A stretch of 5,417 nucleotides of DNA from Chloroflexota bacterium. Lineage in GTDB: Bacteria > Chloroflexota > Anaerolineae > 4572-78. Shown here piece after piece: positions 1 to 4,716 of this stretch. Positions within the stretch are counted from its first letter, which is position 1. Each line of letters begins with the position of its first letter. Below the pieces are notes generated by a model. The model was not told where the DNA came from. It worked only from the letters and a program-made list of their open reading frames with translations, and made no database searches. Both the position numbers and the translations under genes were made by a program. Location of the stretch: positions 1-5,417 of the forward strand of contig JAJRUC010000227.1 in NCBI GenBank assembly GCA_024278015.1, read 5' to 3'.

Positions 1-482
1 ATGAGCGTGACCACCAGCATTTTGCTCAGGTGACCGGCCCCAAACCAGATGATGAGCAACGGGGCAACGGCTACCACCGGCACCGATTGCGAAGCGATGA
101 TGTACGGCGCCAGCAGATTTTCCAGCCGGCGGTTTCGGGCCAGGGCGTAGCCCAGCGCCACCGCCGCGCCCACACCGAAACCCAGACCGGAGAAGATTTC
201 CAGCAGCGTGGTTTGGGCGTGCCGCCACAGCGAGCCGTTGAGCAGAACCCGCGCAAAACTGGCCCCCACATCGACGGGGGGGGGCAGGATGAAGGCCGGA
301 TAGCCGCCCAGCCGGATAATCGACTGCCAGAGCAGCAAAAACAGCACCAGGGCCACCGGCGCCAGGGCCACGTTCACGTATTTGTATCGACCCGCCGACA
401 GCCGGCCGGTCCGCTTGCCAGGTGACGGAGCCGCCGAGGCGCGTGTAATTTGTTTGGATGATAACCGCATCATTTCATGCAT
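1..482 (-). CDS. ribX: ABC transporter permease, probable riboflavin uptake (RibX-type), 3' end outside window
   Basis: Seen: 160 codons read from the ATG at 482-480, continuing past the left edge. An AGGAGG ribosome-binding site (488-493) sits 5 nt before this ATG, which decides the start over the nearby in-frame ATGs at 473 and 470. After a basic N-tail (about residues 1-35) comes a membrane segment at about 37-53 (VALAPVALVLFLLLW), the ILPPPVDV motif at 65-72, a Gly/Ala-rich segment at about 95-115, and a hydrophobic stretch LAPYIIASQSVPVVAVAPLL. This last is typical of SsuC/TauC/ThiX-class inner-membrane permeases (BPD_transp_1). Those are usually about 250-280 residues, so roughly 100 residues including the EAA loop lie outside. 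Known: FMN riboswitches control riboflavin synthesis and uptake genes, and Chloroflexota RibXY systems use ThiX/ThiY-like parts. Inference: this permease imports riboflavin or a flavin precursor, with a binding protein and ATPase encoded further left. Alternative: a thiamine-precursor or sulfonate permease, made less likely by the FMN switch. Confidence 0.85.
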   Translation of the reverse strand, partial: MHEMMRLSSKQITRASAAPSPGKRTGRLSAGRYKYVNVALAPVALVLFLLLWQSIIRLGGYPAFILPPPVDVGASFARVLLNGSLWRHAQTTLLEIFSGLGFGVGAAVALGYALARNRRLENLLAPYIIASQSVPVVAVAPLLIIWFGAGHLSKMLVVTL

Positions 483-558
483 CACAACCTCCTGTGAAGA
501 CAGGTTTGGAGTTCTTGTTGCCGCCGCAAACAGCGGCCAGCCGTCAGCTTTCAGCATC

Positions 559-597
559 AAAAAAGCCCCGCAACGGAACAAATTTCCGTTTTGGGGC
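559..597 (-). terminator. Second intrinsic terminator in the ribX leader
   Basis: On the minus strand GCCCC (593-597) pairs with GGGGC (565-569), and inside it AACGGAA (584-590) pairs with TTCCGTT (572-578) around a 5-nt loop. Six T residues follow (559-564). It lies just downstream of the first terminator and 65 nt before the ribX ribosome-binding site. It could back up the riboswitch-controlled terminator and lower read-through. No pairing with the aptamer that would release it was found, so full expression must tolerate or bypass it. Confidence 0.8.
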
Positions 598-603
598 AAT
601 CAG

Positions 604-635
604 AAAAAAACCCAAAGACACGTATGGTCTTTGGG
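604..635 (-). terminator. Riboswitch-controlled intrinsic terminator of the ribX leader
   Basis: On the minus strand CCCAAAGAC (627-635) pairs perfectly with GTCTTTGGG (611-619) over 9 bp around a 7-nt loop. Seven T residues follow (604-610). It lies about 100 nt downstream of the FMN aptamer and upstream of the permease start. Its first bases (633-635) are also part of the 8-nt segment complementary to the aptamer's 3' strand. This is the expected design for FMN-dependent transcription termination. Confidence 0.92.
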
Positions 636-748
636 AGAATTTACAGCACAGCACAACCGGATGACTACTGAAAACTGCATCGTTGTACCTTGCAACCGCA
701 ATTTGCAACGCGCTCAAGTCATCCACTTTAAGCCGGTATCTTCTCCCA
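632..748 (-). promoter_or_regulatory. Predicted antiterminator of the FMN riboswitch
   Basis: Seen on the minus strand: TGGGAGAA (741-748, the last conserved part of the aptamer) is the exact complement of TTCTCCCA (632-639, the foot of the first terminator). Nested inside, GGATGACT (717-724) is the exact complement of AGTCATCC (659-666). Inside that, CGTTG/CAACG and TTGCAA repeats at about 681-711 can fold further. Inference: without FMN the RNA forms this long stacked stem, which takes bases from both P1 and the terminator, and transcription continues. With FMN bound, P1 holds the 741-743 end and the terminator forms. The pairing partners are read from the sequence; no folding energy was computed. 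Confidence 0.75.
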
Positions 749-886
749 TCCGGACTGTACCGTCGGCTTCGGATTTGCACCGAATCATGCCTGTCGCAAC
801 AAGCTCACGGGCTTTGGGGGGCTTGCCCCCATCACCGTCGGTCGGGAATTATTTTGCCACGGCAAAATTCACCCTGCCCCGAAGAT
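738..886 (-). promoter_or_regulatory. FMN riboswitch (RFN element)
   Basis: The minus strand carries the RFN consensus in order. The opening is ATCTTCGGGGCAGGGTGAA, followed by ATTCCCGACCGACGGT, the GCCCGTGAGC arm, then GATTCGGTGCAAATCCGAAG, GCCGACGGTACAGTC and CGGATGGGAGAAGAT. The P1 arms ATCTTC (881-886) and GAAGAT (738-743) pair. Two variable arms are lengthened: an extra hairpin TTTTGCC/GGCAAAA (852-867) in P2, and GGGGG/CCCCC at about 816-830. These elements bind flavin mononucleotide and switch off downstream genes. Here the aptamer starts about 27 nt after the predicted transcription start and controls the ABC permease through the terminators that follow. Confidence 0.96.
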
Positions 887-919
887 TTACACCTGCACAT
901 CGAATATTCAGTTGACATC

Positions 920-948
920 ATTATAGGCGTGCCGGAACCGGGTGTCAA
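920..948 (-). promoter_or_regulatory. Consensus sigma-70-type promoter for the riboswitch/ribX transcript
   Basis: On the minus strand TTGACA (943-948) is followed by a 17-nt spacer and TATAAT (920-925), both hexamers perfect. The predicted start near 913 places the FMN aptamer about 27 nt into the RNA. Such a strong promoter fits a gene whose control is mainly by premature termination. Confidence 0.9.
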
Positions 949-988
949 ATAATTTGCATCAACGGCAATGAACCACAACAAATCTTCT

Positions 989-1022
989 GAATTTTGCATT
1001 TTGCACCTTGAATTTTGAATTA
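989..1022. repeat. Short A/T-rich degenerate direct repeat between divergent promoters
   Basis: GAATTTTG occurs at 989-996 and again at 1010-1017, with related ATTTTGCA units between and GAATTA after. It sits in the otherwise gene-free interval between the ribX promoter and the protease-unit promoter. Tracts of this TTGAATTTTGAATT kind are seen between genes in several bacterial groups. A function is not evident; apart from the two promoters nothing else is seen in 949-1033. Confidence 0.4.
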
Positions 1023-1033
1023 CCGCGCGCCGG

Positions 1034-1062
1034 TTGACCCCAGCTATGAACGATGGTAAAAT
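1034..1062 (+). promoter_or_regulatory. Sigma-70-type promoter for the propeptide-subtilase unit
   Basis: TTGACC (1034-1039), a 17-nt spacer, and TAAAAT (1057-1062). The predicted start is near 1069, leaving a leader of about 28 nt before the ATG at 1097. It diverges from the ribX promoter, about 86 bp between -35 elements. This placement argues against a longer reading of the small gene starting inside the promoter. Confidence 0.75.
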
Positions 1063-1096
1063 ACTTATGTCATCTATGGTACTTTTGGGGGAATTT

Positions 1097-1357
1097 ATGA
1101 TGGTTGTTATCAACAAGAAATACCGGCAATGGCTGGAAAGCCATCCTGAAGACCGGGTGGCGGTCATCATCAAAACCAGCGAGCCGCCCGCCGACCACCT
1201 GGCCGACTTTGAGGCGCACAATTTAACCGTCACCCAGGTCTTTAAATTTGTGTCTGCTGTGGCGGCTTGCGGCCCGGCCAAAGATGTGCTGGCTTTGCCG
1301 GCCGCATTGTGGGTTGTCAGCATTGAACCCGACCGGCCCGTTCATACGGCTTTGTAA
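1097..1357 (+). CDS. Small stand-alone subtilase propeptide-like (I9-type) protein
   Basis: 86 residues from the ATG at 1097, with GGGGG 5 nt upstream; a second ATG follows at 1100. Alternative starts further left fall in the promoter. No signal peptide or membrane segment is visible. Residues 48-86 align without gaps to residues 45-83 of the protease encoded next, with 14 of 39 identical, including FK near the start and PVHT-L at the end. The preceding VAVIIK (21-26) matches VSVIVR (23-28) there. That protease segment is where subtilases carry their inhibitor-I9-type pro-domain. Known: such pro-domains fold and inhibit the protease, and free-standing ones exist as inhibitors. Inference: this protein inhibits or assists folding of its neighbour. 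The gap to the next gene is 24 bp, so the two are very likely co-transcribed. Without the alignment it would be called hypothetical. Confidence 0.75.
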   Translation: MMVVINKKYRQWLESHPEDRVAVIIKTSEPPADHLADFEAHNLTVTQVFKFVSAVAACGPAKDVLALPAALWVVSIEPDRPVHTAL

Positions 1358-1381
1358 TCGCTCAATTCAAGGAGAAACGCT

Positions 1382-2638
1382 ATGAGTTTTGCCAAACTGG
1401 ACCCAAATCTGCAAAAACAAATACGGGCTGCCGCATCACCGGATGAGGTATCGGTCATTGTTCGCCACAAGACCGGAGTGCTTTTCGGCCAGGCCATTGG
1501 CGGCGCGGTGCATACCTTCAAATTGCTCAATGCCTCGGCCATGCGCCTGACGGCCGCAGATATTGATGTTTTAAGCAAGCTGGATGATATTGAATACATT
1601 TGGGCCGATTTGCCGGTACACACCTGTCTGGATGTATCGGTGCCGAAACTGGGTGTACCCACGGTGTGGAATCAGGGCCGGCGGGGCAGCGGCCTTAAAC
1701 TGGGCATCGTCGATACCGGCATTGACCCGAACCACGCCGATTTTGCCGGCCGCATTATGGCCCGAAAAAACTTTGCGGGCGGCGCCGAAGATGATGAAAA
1801 CGGGCACGGCACGCACGTGGCCGGCATTGCCGCCGGCAACGGGGCTACCTCTAACGGCCGGTATGTGGGCGTGGCTCCCCAGGCCGAATTGCACATCGCC
1901 AAAGTGCTGGACCGCTACGGCAACGGCTTGATGAGCAACGTTATGGCCGGCATTGAATGGGCTATTGACCAGGGGGTGCAGGTTATCAACCTGTCTTTGG
2001 GGGGTAGCGGCTCCTGCGACGGCACCGACGCGCTTTCTACCCTGTGCGACGCCGCCGTAACACAGGCCGGGGTGGTGATGTGCGTGGCCGCCGGCAACGA
2101 CGGCCCCTCCGCCTCAACGGTCGGCTCGCCGGGGTGCGCCCGCCAGGTCATCACCATCGGCGCCACCGATGACGATGACCACGTGACCAATTTTTCATCG
2201 CGCGGGCCTACCGCCGACGGGCGGGTTAAGCCTGATGTCTGTTTTCCGGGCGAAGGGATTGTTTCGGCGCAGGCGGCCGGCACGCAACTGGGGCCGGTGG
2301 TTTCGCCGGGCTACATTTCGCTGGACGGCACCAGTATGGCTACGCCCCACGCTTCCGGGTCGGCGTGTTTACTGTTGCAGGCAAATCCCGCCCTGACTCC
2401 GGCGCAGGTCAAGAGCATCTTTCAGGATGCGGCCATTGACCTGTTTTTGCCGGCCAACACGCAAGGGACGGGCCGGGTTGATGTGGCCCAGGCCGTCAGT
2501 TTGGCAACCGGCACGCCCGTTCCGCCCACGCCCCCACCGCCCACTCCAACGCCCCCGCCGCCGACACCGACCCCCACGCCGCCGGGCGAAAACGACGGCT
2601 GCTTCCCCAAATCGCTGGCAAAACTGTTCAAACGCTAG
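1382..2638 (+). CDS. Subtilisin-like serine protease (peptidase family S8)
   Basis: 418 residues from the ATG at 1382, with AAGGAG (1369-1374) 7 nt upstream. Residues about 5-83 form an I9-like pro-region. The catalytic domain (about 90-375) has the complete triad: Asp111 in GIVDTGID, His142 in GHGTHVAG, Ser318 in GTSMATPHASG. The oxyanion-hole Asn239 is in AAGNDGP. The C-terminus is a Pro/Thr linker (379-401) and a 17-residue tail containing GCFPKSLAKLFKR. It should be an active endopeptidase. No N-terminal signal peptide is visible: the protein begins MSFAKLDPNLQKQ. It therefore either stays in the cytoplasm or leaves by an unrecognised route; the Pro/Thr linker is more usual in exported proteins. 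Eight cysteines are present. It follows the propeptide-like gene by 24 bp in one apparent operon. Its last 11 bp overlap the convergent HAD gene, and no terminator is visible after it. Confidence 0.95.
   Translation: MSFAKLDPNLQKQIRAAASPDEVSVIVRHKTGVLFGQAIGGAVHTFKLLNASAMRLTAADIDVLSKLDDIEYIWADLPVHTCLDVSVPKLGVPTVWNQGRRGSGLKLGIVDTGIDPNHADFAGRIMARKNFAGGAEDDENGHGTHVAGIAAGNGATSNGRYVGVAPQAELHIAKVLDRYGNGLMSNVMAGIEWAIDQGVQVINLSLGGSGSCDGTDALSTLCDAAVTQAGVVMCVAAGNDGPSASTVGSPGCARQVITIGATDDDDHVTNFSSRGPTADGRVKPDVCFPGEGIVSAQAAGTQLGPVVSPGYISLDGTSMATPHASGSACLLLQANPALTPAQVKSIFQDAAIDLFLPANTQGTGRVDVAQAVSLATGTPVPPTPPPPTPTPPPPTPTPTPPGENDGCFPKSLAKLFKR
2516..2584 (+). repeat. Pro/Thr low-complexity tract in the protease C-terminus
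   Basis: C-rich repeats of CCC/CCG/ACG/ACC codons encode alternating Pro and Thr (residues 379-401). It separates the catalytic domain from the basic tail as a flexible linker. Repeated C-rich units of this kind can change length by slippage. Confidence 0.85.
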
Positions 2639-3338
2639 ACAATAAAGCCGGCAAATCTGATAACGTCTTGATGGCGATGACCCCGTCCGGGGGAATACGG
2701 GCCTTGTTGCAAGCCACCAGCACCGGCTGAATACCGGCGGCCAGCGAACCGGCGATGTCGGTTTCCGGATTATCGCCCACAAATATCGCTTCGGCGGGGG
2801 CGATGTTGCCGGCCCGGCGCAGGGCGTGTTCAAAAATGCGCACATCCGGTTTGTGAAAACCCACTTCTTCAGACACCATACAAAAATCCACCAGTTCATG
2901 CAGCCGATAGGTATTGATTTTGGCCCGCTGCATAGTTGTAAAGCCGTTGGTCACAATGCCGGTGGTAAACCGGCGCCGCAACTGCCCCAAAACGCGCGGC
3001 GTATCCTCAAAGGGCGCCGCTTCGGCCAAAACAAGCCCGGTCCAAAAACTGACCATATCGGCGGCCAGGCCCACATCTTTACCCAAAGCCCGCAGCGTAT
3101 TGCGATAGCTGTACTCCTGGGCCGTGTCGCCGTTAATGGCGCCATCCACCATCATAGTCCACATATCGATATTTTTCTGCCAAAAAACATCGTAAAATTC
3201 ATCGTGGGTTAAAGGAGCCAGCGCCGGGGCAAATTGGGCGAACAGGGCATCGGTGATTTGGGCGTATTGCCAGGTGTGCTTTATAAGCGTGCCGTCCATA
3301 TCGAACAGCACTGCCTTGATACGGGAAAAATCAGTCAT
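2628..3338 (-). CDS. HAD-superfamily phosphatase, subfamily IA, YjjG-like (probable nucleotidase)
   Basis: 236 residues, full length for the family. All four HAD motifs are present: motif I DMDGT (Asp13 nucleophile, Asp15), motif II TNG (Thr130), motif III Lys163 in FHKPD, and motif IV GDNPETD (Asp189, Asp194). The stretches TNGFTTMQRAKI and SEEVGFHKPD resemble YjjG-type nucleoside 5'-monophosphatases, a soluble Mg-dependent group. The helical cap (about 20-110) fits a small-molecule substrate. The start at 3338 overlaps the stop of the exonuclease gene by 8 bp, with GGAG (3349-3352) 10 nt upstream, suggesting translational coupling. The 3' end overlaps the protease gene by 11 bp, tail to tail. 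The context beside an exonuclease fits dephosphorylation of released nucleotides, but this is inference. N-acylneuraminate-9-phosphatase-like or general phosphatase activity is possible. Confidence 0.88.
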   Translation of the reverse strand: MTDFSRIKAVLFDMDGTLIKHTWQYAQITDALFAQFAPALAPLTHDEFYDVFWQKNIDMWTMMVDGAINGDTAQEYSYRNTLRALGKDVGLAADMVSFWTGLVLAEAAPFEDTPRVLGQLRRRFTTGIVTNGFTTMQRAKINTYRLHELVDFCMVSEEVGFHKPDVRIFEHALRRAGNIAPAEAIFVGDNPETDIAGSLAAGIQPVLVACNKARIPPDGVIAIKTLSDLPALLSSV

Positions 3339-4149
3339 GGGGCATCAACTCCGCTTTCAAAATTCTGTCCAGGCGAAAGGTGCGCTGTTCCTGCCGCAAG
3401 CGGCAAAAGGCCACCACAAACCGGCCGGATACGGTTTTCGGCTCGATGATGCGGGTGGTGATGTGTCCGCCGCCGGTGCGATAATCAATTTTAAGGGGGC
3501 GGGATTGGGTCAGGGCAATTTTCAGGGGATGGTCGTCGGCCAGCCGGTCAATGGCGGCCTCGGCCTGCCATACCACGCCCCCTTGCAGCCGCAACCAATC
3601 GCCCACCGAAACAAGGCCCTGCGGCTGCAAATCGGCGGCAAAGCGCTGAAAGACAGCGTGAGTGGTCAACACATCGCCCAGAGCGCGGTGGGCAGCGGGG
3701 GTGGGAATGTTGAGGCTGCGGGCAATATTGCCCAGGCTGTTGCTGTAAAAGTTGTACTGTCGCCGGGCCAGCATAAGCGTATCCAGAATGGGGCCGGCGG
3801 ACAGAGGGGCGCGGGCAATTTGAAACTCGGTTTGCAAAAAGCCCATATCGAAGGGGGCATTGTGGGCCACAATGACGGCATTTTGCAACAAAGGCTGCAT
3901 CTGGTCAATGATTTCGGCGAAGGTAGGGGCCTCGGCCACCATAGACGGGGTGATGCCGTTCACCCGCATAGCGTCCCTGTTCAGGGGGCGCTGCGGATTG
4001 ACCAGCGCGGCAAACCGGCCGACTTCCTCAAAGCCGACGGTGCGCAGCAGGGCAATTTCTACCACCCGGTCGCCCAAATCGGGGCGCAAGCCGGTGGTTT
4101 CCACATCCAGAAAAACAAACGGAGCTTGCGATAATGATACGTTCAGCAC
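3331..4149 (-). CDS. DnaQ-like DEDDh 3'-5' exonuclease fused to a WYL-like domain
   Basis: 272 residues from a GTG at 4149, with AAGGA (4157-4161) 7 nt upstream. A TAG six codons before the GTG excludes a longer protein, and no ATG lies before the first catalytic motif. The exonuclease domain (about 10-172) shows Exo I FLDVETTG (Asp15, Glu17), Exo II VAHNAPFD (Asp101) and Exo III AAHRALGD (His154, Asp159). This is a complete two-metal DEDDh site like the proofreading epsilon subunit. Residues about 206-268 (PLKIALTQSRPLKIDYR, then TTRIIEP, RFVVAFCRLR, RTFRLDRI) follow the WYL-domain pattern; the namesake triad reads FVV here. WYL domains bind ligands or nucleic acid in regulators. Inference: the tail controls or targets the nuclease. 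No polymerase or helicase part is present, so a repair or degradation role is likelier than replication proofreading. It is the first gene of an operon with the HAD phosphatase and lies downstream of the tRNA unit's terminator. Confidence 0.9.
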   Translation of the reverse strand: MLNVSLSQAPFVFLDVETTGLRPDLGDRVVEIALLRTVGFEEVGRFAALVNPQRPLNRDAMRVNGITPSMVAEAPTFAEIIDQMQPLLQNAVIVAHNAPFDMGFLQTEFQIARAPLSAGPILDTLMLARRQYNFYSNSLGNIARSLNIPTPAAHRALGDVLTTHAVFQRFAADLQPQGLVSVGDWLRLQGGVVWQAEAAIDRLADDHPLKIALTQSRPLKIDYRTGGGHITTRIIEPKTVSGRFVVAFCRLRQEQRTFRLDRILKAELMPHD

Positions 4150-4181
4150 GACAATATCCTTTGGCTAAAATTCAGTCAAAT

Positions 4182-4213
4182 AAAAACAACCATCCTGAAA
4201 AATCAGAACGGTT
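4182..4213 (-). terminator. Intrinsic terminator of the tRNA-Ser unit
   Basis: On the minus strand AACCGTTCTGA (4203-4213) pairs with TCAGGATGGTT (4188-4198) along 11 positions, two of them G-U, around a TTTT loop. A G and then TTTTT (4182-4186) follow. It begins 11 nt after the second tRNA and ends before the exonuclease ribosome-binding site, separating tRNA transcription from that operon. Confidence 0.9.
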
Positions 4214-4223
4214 ATTTTTGAGG

Positions 4224-4314
4224 CGGGGAGACAGGGATTCGAACCCTGGGTGGAGCTTTACGACCCCACAACCGCTTAGCAGGCGGCCCCAATCAACCAC
4301 TCTGGCATCTCCCC
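4224..4314 (-). tRNA. tRNA-Ser (anticodon GCU, reads AGC/AGU)
   Basis: 91 nt. The acceptor arms GGGGAGA (4308-4314) and TCTCCCC (4225-4231) pair fully, with discriminator G at 4224. The anticodon loop is CTGCTAA, giving GCT. A long variable arm, GTGGGG against CTCCAC, marks the serine class, and the T-arm is CAGGG-TTCGAAT-CCCTG. The 3' CCA is not encoded (CCT follows the discriminator), so it must be added by nucleotidyltransferase. It lies 22 bp downstream of the other serine tRNA. Confidence 0.96.
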
Positions 4315-4336
4315 AAATTGATATACATTTGTAAAA

Positions 4337-4427
4337 TGGCGGAGGGAGAGGGATTCGAACCCCCGGAAGCCCAAAGGACTTCAGTGGTTTTCAAGACCAC
4401 CGCATTCAACCACTCTGCCATCCCTCC
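4337..4427 (-). tRNA. tRNA-Ser (anticodon UGA, reads UCN codons)
   Basis: 91 nt including an encoded CCA (4337-4339). The acceptor arms GGAGGGA (4421-4427) and TCCCTCC (4341-4347) pair fully, with discriminator G at 4340. The anticodon stem GTGGT/ACCAC encloses loop CTTGAAA, giving TGA. A class II variable arm (GAAG/CTTC) is present, and the T-arm is GGGGG-TTCGAAT-CCCCC. It is the first gene after the promoter at 4460-4488. Confidence 0.97.
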
Positions 4428-4459
4428 AGGATAATCCCCGTCCTTCTCCAGACGGCCAT

Positions 4460-4488
4460 ATTTTAGCAGAAGGGGGGCATTTAGTCAA
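4460..4488 (-). promoter_or_regulatory. Sigma-70-type promoter of the tRNA-Ser pair
   Basis: On the minus strand TTGACT (4483-4488), a 17-nt spacer and TAAAAT (4460-4465). The predicted start near 4453 leaves about 26 nt of 5' leader before tRNA-Ser(UGA). Confidence 0.85.
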
Positions 4489-4579
4489 TTTATACGCCAC
4501 GACTGTTACGCCTGTACCATTTGGGGAATGTTACTTTCAAAGTTTTGAAAAATCGTTGTTTTCCTCCACCCTCCCTGTA

Positions 4580-4688
4580 TTCGCCCTTGCCCTGAGGGGA
4601 AGGGCGAAGTGATTGAGAGTCCTGGAAGGAATGTTTCTCCCCTCAAAGAGGGCGCGAAGCGGTTTCTTCATCCGGGATTAAGGGGAGA
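4580..4688. repeat. G/C-rich inverted repeats between serA and the tRNA unit
   Basis: TTCGCCCTT (4580-4588) and AAGGGCGAA (4600-4608) form a perfect 9-bp inverted repeat, with CCC/GGG inside. A second pair, TCTCCCCT (4636-4643) and AGGGGAGA (4681-4688), encloses about 37 nt. Neither is followed by a clear T tract, so this is not a standard intrinsic terminator, although it sits where serA transcription should end. It resembles dispersed intergenic repeats. The rest of the gene-free stretch 4489-4716 shows no coding pattern. Confidence 0.5.
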
Positions 4689-4716
4689 GGAAACAACCGA
4701 ATTTCGGCGTGCCCCG

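Noticed and set aside
382..915. Plus-strand open frame of 177 codons
   Set aside because: It runs antisense through the permease start, both terminators and the FMN aptamer; these explain the sequence, and the product shows no recognisable family pattern.
989..1022. Possible CRISPR-like or iteron array
   Set aside because: Only two short exact 8-nt copies with no regular spacer; better described as an A/T-rich degenerate repeat.
1034..1096. Longer start (TTG at 1034) for the propeptide-like gene
   Set aside because: These bases hold the -35 and -10 elements; the ATG at 1097 has a G-rich ribosome-binding site at proper spacing.
832..1323. Minus-strand open frame of 163 codons
   Set aside because: It crosses the aptamer, two promoters and the antisense of the propeptide-like gene; no ribosome-binding site or family pattern.
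2369..2899. Minus-strand open frame of 176 codons across the protease/HAD junction
   Set aside because: It shadows the protease C-terminus and the HAD gene in another frame; the Gly/Arg-rich product reflects the Pro/Thr codon repeat.
3253..4134. Plus-strand open frame of 293 codons, rich in Gly/Gln/His
   Set aside because: It is the antisense of the exonuclease and HAD genes, whose catalytic motifs are complete; its own product looks like a composition artefact.
4151..4179. TTGACT-17-TATTGT on the minus strand as a promoter for the exonuclease
   Set aside because: The predicted start would fall inside the first codons, after the GTG, and the ribosome-binding site would not be transcribed; probably chance, unless the transcript starts unusually.
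4134..4334. Plus-strand open frame of 66 codons
   Set aside because: It is the antisense of the tRNA-Ser(GCU) gene and its terminator.
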